Part shown: positions 19,624 through 29,723 of the stretch, piece after piece
How positions within the stretch are numbered: the first letter of the stretch is position 1
How the letters are laid out: every line of letters starts with the position of its first letter
Origin: Taylorella equigenitalis ATCC 35865
GTDB taxonomy: Bacteria > Pseudomonadota > Gammaproteobacteria > Burkholderiales > Burkholderiaceae_B
DNA length: 64,000 nt
Direction of reading: 5' to 3'
Assembly: GCF_000276685.1 (NCBI RefSeq)
Contig: NC_018108.1
Location: 1,612,001-1,676,000 of the forward strand
Notes under the pieces: generated by a model
Told to the model about the DNA's origin: nothing
The model's database searches: none
Seen by the model: only the letters and a program-made list of their open reading frames with translations
Position numbers and translations under genes: made by a program

Positions 19624-20886
19624 CTATTGAGGCTCCGTACTTTCTACTTCAAAAAGCTCTTTGTGCTTCTCTTCAATTTTTAAATAATCATCTTTATATT
19701 CACATGCAGCTTCATTTCGCTCAAGGGCTTGATTAGCAATTCTTCGAGCCTCTTGTACTATCGAAGGATTGGGCGAATTGCGAGAGATGCCAGCTAAGAT
19801 TTTTTGAGCTACAATCCCAACTTCTACACTACCTGCACCATCACGTGTTATTGGATTCATAAACTCATTTAACCATTCACCCGCATTCGTTGGTGCCATA
19901 TAAATTCGATTGTATTTAGCAGGTTCTTGTTCTGGCAATGGTTCTACTACCAAGCTCATCATACTGTTCATAGCTTGAATTGCCGTACCTTGATCGTTAA
20001 TTCCAGGAGATAATGCTTTGGCTGCAACCTCCGAAAGTACAACAAATCCCCAGCCAGGATCTTGCTTGTAATTTCTTTTTGAATCTACAAGTATAGTTGA
20101 CTTTAAAGTCGCTCTTTGTTCTGGTTCTAATTCCTTTGAAACCTTTAAAATAGGCGTATCTTGAAAGACAAGATCCCCAGGACGTGTAACTACTTCAATA
20201 TAAATATCCAAGTCTTCGGCAAGTTTTTGCAATCCACTTACATTAATATTTACAACAAATCCTGCTTTCTTCATAAAAAGCTGAACAGGATTAACTCCGT
20301 TCCACTCCAAATTCCAGCAAGCCCCAAGAGTAGGATTTTTGTAGTGCTCAATAATCGATGCACGAGTTTTGTCATGAATTTTCTTTATGGTATTTTCCAT
20401 ACGTCCAAGTTCTGACAATGTACGCACCCACATAATCAGTCGTGCGACGACATGAAGCAACATAAGCAATGAACTAAAAAACAGAATAAAAATTCCGTTT
20501 TGTGAATAGTATCCAATTCCTAATGCAATCTTAGCGATAATCGCATAAATAAATGCCGCAATAAAAGTGGCAATAGTCCTGCGTGTATTATCATCACCCA
20601 TAACCAGCTCAGTAGCACGTGGAGTAGCGGCACTAGAAGCTGAAGCAGCAGCAGAAACCATAATAGAAAGCGAAAACGTACTGACCGCAAGCATACTACT
20701 AGCTAACACGTCAATTAAGCTATCTACAGTTTTAAGTTTGATATCAGGAAGAAAATCGTGAGGTATGAGAGAACCGAAATAATTGGCCATCAAAACCCAA
20801 AATACAGCAAACAAGCCCCAACCAGCAGGTTCAATCCATAGCCTATTGCTAGGTCTATTAAGAATTAATAAAAAACGTTGAAACAT
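19624..20886 (-). CDS. DUF2254 membrane protein
   Basis: 420 residues. Four hydrophobic segments in the first 150 residues are followed by a soluble C-terminal part with SKRNYKQDPGWGFVVLSEVAAKALSPGINDQGTA, the conserved core of DUF2254 predicted inner-membrane proteins. Function of the family is not established. It is the third gene of an operon with hutG and gltS, three bases after gltS, but nothing links it directly to glutamate. It is convergent with dsbD. Confidence 0.85.
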   Translation of the reverse strand: MFQRFLLILNRPSNRLWIEPAGWGLFAVFWVLMANYFGSLIPHDFLPDIKLKTVDSLIDVLASSMLAVSTFSLSIMVSAAASASSAATPRATELVMGDDNTRRTIATFIAAFIYAIIAKIALGIGYYSQNGIFILFFSSLLMLLHVVARLIMWVRTLSELGRMENTIKKIHDKTRASIIEHYKNPTLGACWNLEWNGVNPVQLFMKKAGFVVNINVSGLQKLAEDLDIYIEVVTRPGDLVFQDTPILKVSKELEPEQRATLKSTILVDSKRNYKQDPGWGFVVLSEVAAKALSPGINDQGTAIQAMNSMMSLVVEPLPEQEPAKYNRIYMAPTNAGEWLNEFMNPITRDGAGSVEVGIVAQKILAGISRNSPNPSIVQEARRIANQALERNEAACEYKDDYLKIEEKHKELFEVESTEPQ

Positions 20887-20889
20887 AAA

Positions 20890-22083
20890 CTATTTAACTA
20901 GATAGTTAATCAACCAAGTATGCCAAGGAATTGATACTACATCTATAAGAACAGCACCGCACAATGGGATAATTAAAAAGGCTTTTGGTGAATGCACACC
21001 GTACCTTTCTGTGACAGATGACATATTTGCTACTGCGTTTGGAGTAGCTCCTAAGCCATGACCTATCATACCTGCACACATAATCGCAGAATCGTATGAT
21101 TTTCCAAGCATTCTAAATAACACAAAAACTGTTAAACCTACAAGGCAAAGTACTTGAATCACAAGCATGATGATTAGAGGACCGGCTACATCTGCAAGCT
21201 CCCAAAGACGCATATTCATCATCGCCATAGTTAAGAAAAGTCCAAGAGAAATTTCTGCAATAAGATTTACGGCTTTCTCATTTAAAGTAACTACGTGAAC
21301 GATATCATTAAAATTACGAAGCACAATTGCTACCAACATAGCCCCCACATAAGCTGGCAATGAATACCCTGTATGCATTGTAAAAATACCAGCTATGTAC
21401 TGACCAATAACCATAGATACCAGCAACAAAGCCAATGTGCGGATAAATGTATACGCACTGACCTCTGTATGTTTATCGTGTTTAGTTTCAAATGTGATAT
21501 TTTCAGCTTCGATTTTTAAATTATGTTTTCTAATTAAATAGCCTCCAACTGGTCCGCCTAATAGACTGCCTGCAATAAGTCCAAAAGTAGCGGCCGCAAT
21601 GGCAACTGCCGTAGAAGAGCTAACACCTAAATCCTCAGCCATACTGCCGAAGGCAGCAGCATTGCCATGACCACCCTCGAGAGCTACGGCACCAGACATA
21701 ACCCCCAGAACAGGATGAATATCAAACATAGAAGCGAGCAAAATGCCCAATCCGCTTTGATACAAGGCAACAAACCAACAAAGCAACAAATATACGACCA
21801 ACGCCTTACCGCCAGTTTTAATCAAAGTATAACTACCGCCAAGCCCCACTGTCGTAAAAAATGCGACCATAAGTGGCGACTGCAATTGAACATCAAACAA
21901 CAAGTCGATCCCGAAAACCTTTTTTAAAATCAAAACTGTAATGCTGGCAATAAACCCGCCAATCACAGGAGTTGGGATTAGGAACCTTTCAAAAAACTTA
22001 ACATTTATACGAAGCGTGCGACCGATAAGCAGCATGACACATGCAATCAAAAGAGTTGTTACAGAATTGAATTGTATGTGCAT
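20890..22083 (-). CDS. gltS: GltS, sodium:glutamate symporter
   Basis: 397 residues, about 10-12 membrane helices. Family text is evident in both inverted halves, for example GGHGNAAAFG in the first and GHGLGATPNAVANM in the second, the re-entrant loop motifs of the ESS/GltS family. It imports glutamate with sodium across the inner membrane. Its start codon directly follows the hutG stop, so the two are translationally linked. hutG releases glutamate and this carrier imports it, which suggests a shared glutamate supply role. Confidence 0.94.
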   Translation of the reverse strand: MHIQFNSVTTLLIACVMLLIGRTLRINVKFFERFLIPTPVIGGFIASITVLILKKVFGIDLLFDVQLQSPLMVAFFTTVGLGGSYTLIKTGGKALVVYLLLCWFVALYQSGLGILLASMFDIHPVLGVMSGAVALEGGHGNAAAFGSMAEDLGVSSSTAVAIAAATFGLIAGSLLGGPVGGYLIRKHNLKIEAENITFETKHDKHTEVSAYTFIRTLALLLVSMVIGQYIAGIFTMHTGYSLPAYVGAMLVAIVLRNFNDIVHVVTLNEKAVNLIAEISLGLFLTMAMMNMRLWELADVAGPLIIMLVIQVLCLVGLTVFVLFRMLGKSYDSAIMCAGMIGHGLGATPNAVANMSSVTERYGVHSPKAFLIIPLCGAVLIDVVSIPWHTWLINYLVK

Positions 22084-23109
22084 CTATAGTCCTCCGTGAA
22101 CAAATTCATAAACAATGTGAGCCGCTAATTTAGCAGTTCTCGAGTCAATATCAAAATTTGGGTTCAATTCCGCTATTTCGAGCAAAATCACTTTTTTCAT
22201 ATTAAATATATGTCGTAAAAGCGGATGAATTACATTGTAGCCTACACCAAGTGGTGCAGGTGCACTAACTCCAGGAGCGTGAGCTTGAGGAAAAACATCC
22301 AAATCTATGCTTATGTGAAGAAAATCAACTTGATTAATAAACACATCCATTGCGGATATTAGCTCAGCAATCGGCTTGGAATTCATCTCGTAGTCAAAAA
22401 TATAACTAACGCCCATTTCTTTAGCACGGTCAAATAATACTTTAGTATTGGATTGAGTGGCAATACCCAAGACCATATACTTCGCATCATCATAAGCGTG
22501 TAGACCTTGATAGAATGGTGTGCCTGAAGTTGAATAGCCGTGAGTCCAGTCTTGTGGTGGGTTTAGTGTTTTCTTTATTTCAGGGGGCTGGCCAGATTTG
22601 AGCGAATTGTTGAACACATGGAATTCGGGAGGTTCCGGTGTTTTAGGAGGCTCTCGCAAATCAAAATGAGCATCGAAATTGATAATGCCCAGTTTTTTAT
22701 TTTGGGATCTTGCATACTGTGTAGTTGCTAGCAACGAGCCGAATGCAACCTCGTGCCCTCCTCCAAGTACTATGTTTTTATTATGTTCACTTAAGTGAGG
22801 CAGTATCGTTTCAGCGAGCAGAGTTTGTGCATTTTCAAGGTTGCTATCTTCACATGAAACTGTACCTAAATCTTGAATTAAAAGAGGTTTATGAACAGCA
22901 AAGCCTGCAAGCTGTTTACGAATTAAATTTGGTGCTTGGGCGGCTCCAATTCGTCCATGATTTCTTCCAACACCCTCATCAGATGCAAATCCTACAATGA
23001 AGTTATCGGCTGGTTTTTCTGTAGTAATGCAATTATGAATGCGGGCATGTGCCTCACCTTCACCATCTGAACGTCCAGTCCATTCAAAATCTTTTAATAA
23101 TTTAGCCAA
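22084..23109 (-). CDS. hutG: Formimidoylglutamase, arginase-family hydrolase
   Basis: 341 residues of the ureohydrolase fold. Binuclear manganese motifs: GGGHEVAFG, NFDAHFDLR and SIDLDVFPQAHAPGVSAP. The longer length and the GRNHGRIGAAQAPNLIR start fit formimidoylglutamase (N-formimidoyl-glutamate to glutamate and formamide, histidine breakdown) better than arginase or agmatinase. No hutH, hutU or hutI is in the window. It is first in the hutG-gltS-DUF2254 unit. The exact substrate is a family inference. Confidence 0.85.
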   Translation of the reverse strand: MAKLLKDFEWTGRSDGEGEAHARIHNCITTEKPADNFIVGFASDEGVGRNHGRIGAAQAPNLIRKQLAGFAVHKPLLIQDLGTVSCEDSNLENAQTLLAETILPHLSEHNKNIVLGGGHEVAFGSLLATTQYARSQNKKLGIINFDAHFDLREPPKTPEPPEFHVFNNSLKSGQPPEIKKTLNPPQDWTHGYSTSGTPFYQGLHAYDDAKYMVLGIATQSNTKVLFDRAKEMGVSYIFDYEMNSKPIAELISAMDVFINQVDFLHISIDLDVFPQAHAPGVSAPAPLGVGYNVIHPLLRHIFNMKKVILLEIAELNPNFDIDSRTAKLAAHIVYEFVHGGL

Positions 23110-23205
23110 AACAAATTCTCTAAAGGCAAATTGAGAATGCCTATTTTAAATGATTGTGTTGAGACTATTCAAAATCTATTTTTTAGATGTGTTTTCCGAC
23201 TTAGA

Positions 23206-23687
23206 TTATTCAGAATTTAGTATTTTTTGAAATTCAGCATCCATATTTTTTTTGTATTCAATATATGTCTCGTATGGATTATCTATGTATTTTTTCGCTA
23301 AATCATCTAATTCTTTACTGTAGAACAAGTCCATACATTTTAAAAAGGTGTATTTAGGCTTTTCTTCAGGATCGTCCATAGGATGTTCATATCGACGAGC
23401 TAGATATTTCTGTGATAACTCCGTTACTGCTGACGGACCATTATCTAAATCATATAAAGCCCATAAATCTAAAGCGTGATAACTAGCTGCTATATCATGA
23501 GATATCTCATTTCCCCTTGATAGCCTTTATAAAGGCATTTAGCTAGCACCATATATTTAAACACTTGTGCATGAGTTCTTTCAGGAGCTTCAGGGACAGT
23601 TATATTTGCATCTTGAGAGTATGAAAGGGTATTCAACCCTAGGAACAAAAACATTGCCACAAACAAAAAATTAAACTTTTTCATCAT
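23206..23687 (-). pseudogene. Frameshifted Tai4-like T6SS amidase immunity protein
   Basis: Reading starts at ATG 23687 or 23684 after a GGGGGA ribosome-binding site, with a signal peptide (FLFVAMFLFLGLNTLSYSQ) and then HAQVFKYMVLAKCLYKGYQ, and stops early at about 23490. At the GGGG tract (plus-strand cccc, 23513-23516) a change to the -1 frame restores a long continuation: ISHDIAASYHALDLW, then FLKCMDLFYSKELDDLAKKYI, ending NSE at 23206. One extra G would give a 159-residue secreted protein. The L-x-K-C-[IM]-D-L-[FY]-x-S-x-E-L-D-x-L-x-K-K-Y pattern and the signal peptide are those of Tai4, the periplasmic immunity protein against Tae4 peptidoglycan amidases. No Tae4 is next to it. It may be a dead orphan, a phase-variable gene or a sequencing error. 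Confidence 0.75.
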
Positions 23688-23735
23688 ATCCCCCAAAAGC
23701 AAATCAATCCTAATTAAATGCTAACGATTTTAAAT

Positions 23736-23771
23736 AAAAAAAACCTAGCAACGGCACGCATCGCTAGGTTT
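23736..23771 (-). terminator. Intrinsic terminator of the spc-alpha operon
   Basis: On the minus strand AAACCTAGC pairs with GCTAGGTTT around a 13-base loop, and a run of eight T follows. It lies 25 bases after the rplQ stop. Confidence 0.93.
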
Positions 23772-23795
23772 ACAAAAATACTAAAAAGACAAGAA

Positions 23796-24185
23796 CTATT
23801 CGTCTACTTCTTCGCCCTCTGTAGGCTCTGGACGATCAACAAACTCCATGTAAGCCATAGGAGCATTGTCTCCTTGACGAAAGCCCATCTTAAGTACACG
23901 AGTGTAGCCACCTGGACGTTCTTTGAAACGCGGACCAAGCTCATTAAAAAGCTTAGCAACAGCAGCACGATCACGTAGACGTGCGAATGCCAAACGTTGA
24001 TTAGCTACTGAATTCTCTTTTGCTAAAGTAATTAGAGGCTCAATAATACGACGAAGCTCTTTTGCTTTTGGCAATGTAGTTTTAATCGCTTCATGTTGGA
24101 TTAGTGAAACTGACATGTTTCTGAACATTGCCAAACGATGGCTTGATGTTCTATTTAATTTACGGAGACCTTGACGGTTACGCAT
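23796..24185 (-). CDS. rplQ: 50S ribosomal protein L17
   Basis: 129 residues, beginning [17 protein letters not shown], the invariant L17 start. The body ([12 protein letters not shown]-type segment, here [21 protein letters not shown]) is normal, and the acidic tail ends EEVDE. It lines the peptide exit tunnel region of the 50S subunit. Last gene of the alpha operon, followed by a strong terminator. Confidence 0.98.
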   Translation of the reverse strand: MRNRQGLRKLNRTSSHRLAMFRNMSVSLIQHEAIKTTLPKAKELRRIIEPLITLAKENSVANQRLAFARLRDRAAVAKLFNELGPRFKERPGGYTRVLKMGFRQGDNAPMAYMEFVDRPEPTEGEEVDE

Positions 24186-24204
24186 GATTTTTCCTTTCGA
24201 ATCT

Positions 24205-24242
24205 AAAAAATACGGGTCTTCTATCCTCGGAGGGCGGCCCGT
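24205..24242 (-). promoter_or_regulatory. Possible attenuator hairpin between rpoA and rplQ
   Basis: On the minus strand ACGGG pairs with CCCGT (24238-24242 with 24212-24216) around a structured interior (CCT/AGG), and TTTTTT follows at once. It sits between the rpoA stop and the rplQ ribosome-binding site and could reduce rplQ relative to rpoA. The outer stem is short, so the call is tentative. Confidence 0.4.
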
Positions 24243-24257
24243 TTAGGTTAACTAAAA

Positions 24258-25241
24258 TTACGGACGATCGAGACCAATAGGAGGCCAGTTTTCAAGTTTC
24301 ATACCTAATGAAAGACCGCGTGCTGTAAGAACGTCTTTGATTTCGTTAAGAGATTTACGGCCAAGGTTAGGTGTTTTAAGCAACTCGTTTTCAGTCTTCT
24401 GAATAAGGTCGCCGATATAGAATACGTTTTCTGCTTTAAGGCAGTTAGCTGAACGAACTGTAAGCTCAAGATCATCAACAGAACGAAGTAATACAGGGTC
24501 GATTTGCGGTGTGCCACGTGCAGGTGCTTCGTACATATTTGGAGATCCTTCAAGCGAAGCAAATACGCTAATTTGGTCCATAAGAATACGAGCAGCTTGA
24601 CGTACTGCATCTTCAGGAGTAAGTACACCGTTAGTTTCGATATCAAGAATTAGCTTGTCTTGGTCAGTACGTTGGCCAACACGTGCATTTTCCACTTCAT
24701 AAGATACGCGACGAATCGGGCTGTATGATGCATCTAAAATAATACGACCGATTGAGTGATGGCGATCCTCGCGAAGTGCACGTACATTGCCAGGAACATA
24801 GCCACGGCCTTGTTCTACTTTGATGTGCATATCAAGTCTACCGCCCTCTTGCAAGTTAGCGATAACGTGATTTGGATTTATGATTTCTACATCATGAGGC
24901 AACTCAATATCAGAAGCTCTAATTTCACCAGGTTCAGATTTCGATAAAGTTAAAGTAACTTCCTCGCGACCGTGTAATTTAAATACCACACCCTTAAGAT
25001 TTAAGAGAATATCTACAACGTCCTCTTGAACGCCCTGAATAGATGCATACTCATGCACAACGCCTGCGATTTGTACTTCAGTAGCCGCGTAACCAGTCAT
25101 AGAAGACAAAAGAATGCGTCTTAGGGCATTGCCCAAGGTATGACCAAACCCACGTTCAAACGGCTCCATTACTACTTTTGCGTGGAACTCGGTAATTGGA
25201 TTAACTACTATTGTTCTTGGTTTTAAGAAAGCTTCTGACAT
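24258..25241 (-). CDS. rpoA: RNA polymerase alpha subunit
   Basis: 327 residues from the ATG at 25241 (MSEAFLKPR); an upstream ATG at 25256 is in frame, but the AAGGAAA ribosome-binding site points to 25241. N-terminal assembly domain with [22 protein letters not shown]-terminal DNA-binding domain from about residue 245 with [25 protein letters not shown]. It scaffolds RNA polymerase and contacts UP elements and activators. It is flanked by two hairpins on its own strand. Confidence 0.98.
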   Translation of the reverse strand: MSEAFLKPRTIVVNPITEFHAKVVMEPFERGFGHTLGNALRRILLSSMTGYAATEVQIAGVVHEYASIQGVQEDVVDILLNLKGVVFKLHGREEVTLTLSKSEPGEIRASDIELPHDVEIINPNHVIANLQEGGRLDMHIKVEQGRGYVPGNVRALREDRHHSIGRIILDASYSPIRRVSYEVENARVGQRTDQDKLILDIETNGVLTPEDAVRQAARILMDQISVFASLEGSPNMYEAPARGTPQIDPVLLRSVDDLELTVRSANCLKAENVFYIGDLIQKTENELLKTPNLGRKSLNEIKDVLTARGLSLGMKLENWPPIGLDRP

Positions 25242-25294
25242 AATTTTCCTTTTCAATACCCTCGGCTCGTTACACCGATAAGGCTGATGGATAA

Positions 25295-25336
25295 TAAAAA
25301 AATATGCAGTACATTACAGGATGGCAATGCACTGCA
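25295..25336 (-). terminator. Terminator-like hairpin between rpsD and rpoA
   Basis: Plus-strand positions 25305-25315 pair with 25326-25336 (10 pairs, one mismatch), and on the minus strand the stem is followed by ATA and seven T. It stands eight bases after the rpsD stop and could lower transcription into rpoA. The stem and loop contain one copy of the abundant octamer TGGCAATG (25322-25329). Confidence 0.65.
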
Positions 25337-25343
25337 AGTCGGA

Positions 25344-25967
25344 TTATCGAGAGTAAAGCTCGACGATTAGTGATTCGTTGATGTCACGAGCAACATCTGC
25401 ACGATCAGGAACTTGTTTAAATGTACCTTTAAATTCTTTAGGCTCAACAGAAACCCACTCTGGGAAACTTAAGCTCTCAGCTAATTCAAGAGAATCTTTA
25501 ATGCGAATTTGACCTTTAGATTTTTCACGTACTGAAACTACGTCACCTGCGTTAACAATCATAGACGGGATATCAGCTTTTTTACCGTTAAGCTCGATTG
25601 CACCATGGCTTACTAATTGACGTGCTTCAGCACGAGTAGAGCCAAAACCCATACGATATACTACGTTATCTAGACGTGATTCAAGAAGTTGAATCAAAGT
25701 TTCACCAGTATTACCGCGACGACGCTCAGCCTCAGCAAAATATTTGCGGAATTGCTTTTCAAGTACACCGTACATACGTTTTAGTTTTTGTTTTTCACGT
25801 AATTGTGTACCGTAATCTGATGTGCGAGCACCAGATGTACGTCCATGCTGACCCGGTTTAGATTCAAATTTACATTTAGAATCTAATGGGCGACGTGCGC
25901 TTTTTAGAAAAAGATCAATACCTTCACGACGTGAAAGTTTACATTTAGGACCTGTGTAACGTGCCAT
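25344..25967 (-). CDS. rpsD: 30S ribosomal protein S4
   Basis: 207 residues; [16 protein letters not shown] start and the S4 RNA-binding domain ([30 protein letters not shown]). It nucleates 30S assembly on 16S rRNA and, in E. coli, represses the alpha operon translationally. Length is normal, and the position after rpsK is standard. Confidence 0.98.
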   Translation of the reverse strand: MARYTGPKCKLSRREGIDLFLKSARRPLDSKCKFESKPGQHGRTSGARTSDYGTQLREKQKLKRMYGVLEKQFRKYFAEAERRRGNTGETLIQLLESRLDNVVYRMGFGSTRAEARQLVSHGAIELNGKKADIPSMIVNAGDVVSVREKSKGQIRIKDSLELAESLSFPEWVSVEPKEFKGTFKQVPDRADVARDINESLIVELYSR

Positions 25968-25992
25968 TTATTTTTGTTCCTTATAGTTGCTA

Positions 25993-26391
25993 CTAGATAC
26001 GACGGCGCTTAGGAGGACGGCAACCATTGTGCGGAACAGGAGTTATATCTGAAATGCTAGTGATTTTGATACCTAAAGCATTTAATGCTCGCACAGAAGA
26101 TTCGCGACCAGGACCTGGACCTTTGATGCGTACATCTAATGAGCTGATACCATATTCCATAGCAACACGTCCCGCTGACTCGGCTGCAACCTGAGCTGCA
26201 AAAGGCGTCGATTTACGTGAGCCTTTAAAGCCCGCGCCACCCGACGTCGCCCATGACAAGGCATTGCCTTGACGGTCAGTAATTGTGATGATGGTGTTAT
26301 TAAAAGAAGCATGAACGTGGGCAATACCCTCGCTTACTACTTTTCTTACTTTTTTACGCGCACGAGTTGCGCTGTTAGAAGCTTTTGCCAT
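25993..26391 (-). CDS. rpsK: 30S ribosomal protein S11
   Basis: 132 residues. [22 protein letters not shown], then [16 protein letters not shown] and the C-terminal [14 protein letters not shown] are the S11 signature. It forms part of the 30S platform near the mRNA exit. It lies 16 bases after rpsM. Confidence 0.98.
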   Translation of the reverse strand: MAKASNSATRARKKVRKVVSEGIAHVHASFNNTIITITDRQGNALSWATSGGAGFKGSRKSTPFAAQVAAESAGRVAMEYGISSLDVRIKGPGPGRESSVRALNALGIKITSISDITPVPHNGCRPPKRRRI

Positions 26392-26407
26392 TGTTTAGCT
26401 ACTCCGA

Positions 26408-26773
26408 TTATTTCTTCAACGATTGAGCCGCACGACGAGGACCTTTACGTGTGCGTGCATTAGTACGAGTGCGCTGACCACGTACAGGCAGACCACGTCT
26501 GTGACGCATGCCACGATAAGTTCCAAGGTCGATAAGACGCTTAATCGAAAGTTGAACTTCACGACGCAAATCACCTTCTACTGTAAATTCACCGACTTTT
26601 TCACGAATTTTTTCTAATTCATCATCGGTTAAGTCTTTTACTTTTTTAGTAGTCTCAACGCCTGCAGCCTCGCAAATTAAACGAGAGCGAGAACGTCCAA
26701 TACCATAAATAGCAGTTAGACCGATTTCAGCATGCTGATGCGGCGGAATATTAATACCTGCGATACGAGCCAT
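26408..26773 (-). CDS. rpsM: 30S ribosomal protein S13
   Basis: 121 residues beginning [26 protein letters not shown], with the helix-two-turn-helix region and a basic C terminus ([14 protein letters not shown]) that reaches the P-site tRNA. Normal length; directly follows rpmJ. Confidence 0.98.
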   Translation of the reverse strand: MARIAGINIPPHQHAEIGLTAIYGIGRSRSRLICEAAGVETTKKVKDLTDDELEKIREKVGEFTVEGDLRREVQLSIKRLIDLGTYRGMRHRRGLPVRGQRTRTNARTRKGPRRAAQSLKK

Positions 26774-26801
26774 GTATTTTCCTCTATGATTGCATCAAGG
26801 A

Positions 26802-26915
26802 TTAACCCTGACGTTGCTTATGTCTTGGATCTGTGCAGATTACACGCACAACTCCGTGACGTTTAATAATTTTACAATTGCGGCAAATACGCTTTACCGA
26901 TGCCATGACTTTCAT
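26802..26915 (-). CDS. rpmJ: 50S ribosomal protein L36
   Basis: 37 residues translated by hand from the minus strand: [20 protein letters not shown], then [17 protein letters not shown]. The zinc-ribbon ligands C-x2-C...C...H are all present, so this is the zinc-binding L36 form. It lies between infA and rpsM, its standard place. Confidence 0.96.
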   Translation of the reverse strand: MKVMASVKRICRNCKIIKRHGVVRVICTDPRHKQRQG

Positions 26916-26937
26916 TTGTCACTCCTAAAATAATCCA

Positions 26938-27156
26938 CTACTTAGAGCGGAAAACAATCCTACCGCGATTTAGATCATATGGAGTCAATTCCACAGTCAC
27001 TTTGTCGCCCGGAAGAATACGGATGTAATGCATCCTCATCTTTCCCGAAATATGACCTAATACGATATGGTCATTTTCCAGTTTTACACGAAATGTAGCG
27101 TTTGGTAGATTCTCAATTACCTCACCCTGCATTTGAATTACGTCGTCTTTAGCCAT
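26938..27156 (-). CDS. infA: Translation initiation factor IF-1
   Basis: 72 residues, an OB-fold protein ([22 protein letters not shown], then [16 protein letters not shown]). It binds the ribosomal A site during initiation. Location between secY and rpmJ is typical of betaproteobacteria; in E. coli infA lies elsewhere. Confidence 0.98.
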   Translation of the reverse strand: MAKDDVIQMQGEVIENLPNATFRVKLENDHIVLGHISGKMRMHYIRILPGDKVTVELTPYDLNRGRIVFRSK

Positions 27157-27167
27157 GAATCTACACC

Positions 27168-28535
27168 TTATCTCATTGGTACATTACCGCGGAAATTTGA
27201 TTTCTTAAGTAAGGCATCATACTGATGTGACATCAAATACGCCTGAACTTGAGCCATAAAATCCATAGCAACTACCACAATAATTAGTAGAGATGTACCA
27301 CCAAAATTAAATGGGACATTTCTCCATTGCATACGTAAGAACTCTGGCATTAAGCATACTAATGTAATGTAAATTGCACCCACCAATGTCAAACGCATTA
27401 AAATCTTATCGATATATTTAGCTGTGTTTTGACCTGGTCTAATACCTGGTACAAATGCTCCAGATTTTTTAAGATTGTCTGCTGTCTCACGGCTATTAAA
27501 TACAAGAGCTGTATAAAAGAAGCAGAAAAATATAACTAACGCTGCGAATAATGTTGTGTATAGAGGCTGTCCTGGATGCAAAGATGCAGACAAATCACTT
27601 AGCCAACGAACCTGCTTAGCTCCTGAAAACCACTGAATAGCAGTAGCTGGCAACAAAATAATAGATGATGCGAAAATTGGAGGAATCACACCAGCCATAT
27701 TAATCTTAAGTGGTAGATGTGAAGACTGACCACCCATGATTTTGTTTCCTACCTGACGTTTTGCATAGTTAACGGTAATACGTCTTTGTGCTCTTTCAAC
27801 GAAAACCACAAGCATAGTCACACCAATTACTAAAGCAATAATAATCATAGTAGCTAAGGCACTGATTTGGTTTTGAGATACAAGCTCAAATATACCTGCC
27901 AACGCAGTTGGTAGACCCGCAACTATACCAGCGAAAATAATAATAGATATACCATTACCCAAGCCTCGCTCAGTAATTTGCTCTCCCAGCCACATAACAA
28001 ACATAGTGCCAGTTACTAAGCTTATAACCGTAGTAAATACAAACATTGGACCTGGAGTATATATAAGTCCAGGGTACTGTTGCATATAGCCTTGTAGAGT
28101 CGAAGCAATTGCTAAAGCTTGCAATGTGGCAATAAGTACCGTACCGTAACGCGTGTACTGCGTAATCTTACGGCGACCCGCATCTCCTTCTTTCTTTAAG
28201 GCTTCAAGTGATGGGATAGTCGAAGTCATCAACTGCATAATAATAGATGATGAAATATAAGGCATAATCCCGAGTGCGAACACTGAAAAGCGTGAAAGTG
28301 CACCACCTGAAAACATATTAAAAAAGCCGATAATACCACCCGACTGAGAAGAGAATAACTGCTCCATAACATTCGGATTAATACCTGGCACTGGAATATG
28401 CGTACCTAAGCGATAGACAACTAAAGCCAATAACAAAAACACAAGACGTGAAGTTAAATCACCGTACTTTTTAGATCCGCCTAATTGATCTGGAAGACCT
28501 TTTTTGCTTGCTTGTGTTTTATGAGCTTTTGCCAC
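27168..28535 (-). CDS. secY: SecY, preprotein translocase channel
   Basis: 455 residues with ten membrane helices. Family landmarks: [14 protein letters not shown], the plug region with [31 protein letters not shown], and [12 protein letters not shown]. It forms the protein-conducting channel with SecE and SecG. The long cytoplasmic loops contain [14 protein letters not shown], a SecA/ribosome contact. It lies between rplO and infA in the spc operon. Confidence 0.98.
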   Translation of the reverse strand: MAKAHKTQASKKGLPDQLGGSKKYGDLTSRLVFLLLALVVYRLGTHIPVPGINPNVMEQLFSSQSGGIIGFFNMFSGGALSRFSVFALGIMPYISSSIIMQLMTSTIPSLEALKKEGDAGRRKITQYTRYGTVLIATLQALAIASTLQGYMQQYPGLIYTPGPMFVFTTVISLVTGTMFVMWLGEQITERGLGNGISIIIFAGIVAGLPTALAGIFELVSQNQISALATMIIIALVIGVTMLVVFVERAQRRITVNYAKRQVGNKIMGGQSSHLPLKINMAGVIPPIFASSIILLPATAIQWFSGAKQVRWLSDLSASLHPGQPLYTTLFAALVIFFCFFYTALVFNSRETADNLKKSGAFVPGIRPGQNTAKYIDKILMRLTLVGAIYITLVCLMPEFLRMQWRNVPFNFGGTSLLIIVVVAMDFMAQVQAYLMSHQYDALLKKSNFRGNVPMR

Positions 28536-28545
28536 TAATATCCCC

Positions 28546-28992
28546 TTACTCAGCTAAAGAGCCACCTGCCGCCTCAATTGCAGCTTTGGCACCTGCTGTA
28601 GCTTTAATACCGCGTAAAACAACCTTGCGAGAAAGCTCGCCTGATTTGATAAGTTTTACGTACTTAACAGCTTGATCTATAACTTTGGCAGCTTTAAGAA
28701 CCTGAACATCAACTTCTTCTTCAGTTAATTTTTGAAGATCAGATAATCGAATTTGAGAGTAAAGGTGCTGATTAAGTGGTGTAAATCCGCGTTTAGGTAA
28801 ACGACGATGAAGTGGCATTTGACCACCCTCGAAACCAACTTTGTGAAAACCGCCTGAACGAGATTTTTGACCTTTATGTCCACGTCCTGAAGTTTTACCT
28901 AGACCTGAACCAATACCACGGCCAACTCTGCGTTTAGCGTGTTTGCTTCCCTCAGCAGGTGATAATGTATTTAGTTGCATTTCAGCCATCAT
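28546..28992 (-). CDS. rplO: 50S ribosomal protein L15
   Basis: 148 residues as called. The family core begins at [22 protein letters not shown]; two tandem ATGs upstream (28992 and 28989) follow an AAGGA site, so the protein probably has three or four extra N-terminal residues. Glycine-rich [21 protein letters not shown] follows. Late 50S assembly protein. Confidence 0.97.
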   Translation of the reverse strand: MMAEMQLNTLSPAEGSKHAKRRVGRGIGSGLGKTSGRGHKGQKSRSGGFHKVGFEGGQMPLHRRLPKRGFTPLNQHLYSQIRLSDLQKLTEEEVDVQVLKAAKVIDQAVKYVKLIKSGELSRKVVLRGIKATAGAKAAIEAAGGSLAE

Positions 28993-28999
28993 GAATCCT

Positions 29000-29185
29000 T
29001 TAGACTTCTGAAACTTTTACTAGATAGTCCACTTTGCGGATCATGCCGCGAATTTCTGGAGTATCTTGGAGAACACGACTGCTATTTAATTTTCCTAAAC
29101 CTAACCCACGCACAGTAGCACGGTGATCACTTTTAGTACCAATAACAGATCGAACTAATGTAACTTTGATTTGCTTTTGTGACAT
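29000..29185 (-). CDS. rpmD: 50S ribosomal protein L30
   Basis: 61 residues: [27 protein letters not shown] matches the L30 core. Four bases after rpsE. Small peripheral 50S protein. Confidence 0.97.
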   Translation of the reverse strand: MSQKQIKVTLVRSVIGTKSDHRATVRGLGLGKLNSSRVLQDTPEIRGMIRKVDYLVKVSEV

Positions 29186-29188
29186 GAC

Positions 29189-29710
29189 TTATCCTAGAAT
29201 TTCTTCAACAGTTTTACCGCGTTTAGCAGCAACATCTGACGGTGTCATGCAAGCGTTTAAGCCGTTTAAAGTAGCACGAACTAAGTTATACGGATTTGAA
29301 GAACCCAAACTTTTCGCTACTACATTACGAACGCCCATAACCTCGAAAATCGCACGCATAGGACCACCTGCAATCACACCAGTACCTTCAGCCGCTGGTG
29401 AAATAAGAACTGTAGAAGCTCCATGTTTACCAACTACTGTATGATGCAATGTGCCATTTGTAAGAGGAATCCTAGTCATTCCACGACGAGCTTGCTCCAT
29501 AGCTTTTTGAACTGCTACAGGAACCTCGCGTGCTTTACCTTTACCAACACCAATACGACCATCTCCGTCACCAACCACTGTTAGAGCCGCAAAAGACATA
29601 GTGCGACCACCTTTTACTGTTTTACTAACGCGATTAACGGCGATCATTTTTTCGCTATAACCGTCGTCACGTTCTTGGTCAGCAGTGTTTTTATTTTGTG
29701 CTTTAGCCAT
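29189..29710 (-). CDS. rpsE: 30S ribosomal protein S5
   Basis: 173 residues. [43 protein letters not shown] is the S5 double-stranded-RNA-binding domain. A longer polar N terminus ([16 protein letters not shown]) precedes it. It acts in decoding fidelity and mRNA unwinding. Confidence 0.98.
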   Translation of the reverse strand: MAKAQNKNTADQERDDGYSEKMIAVNRVSKTVKGGRTMSFAALTVVGDGDGRIGVGKGKAREVPVAVQKAMEQARRGMTRIPLTNGTLHHTVVGKHGASTVLISPAAEGTGVIAGGPMRAIFEVMGVRNVVAKSLGSSNPYNLVRATLNGLNACMTPSDVAAKRGKTVEEILG

Positions 29711-29723
29711 TTAAAACCCTTTG

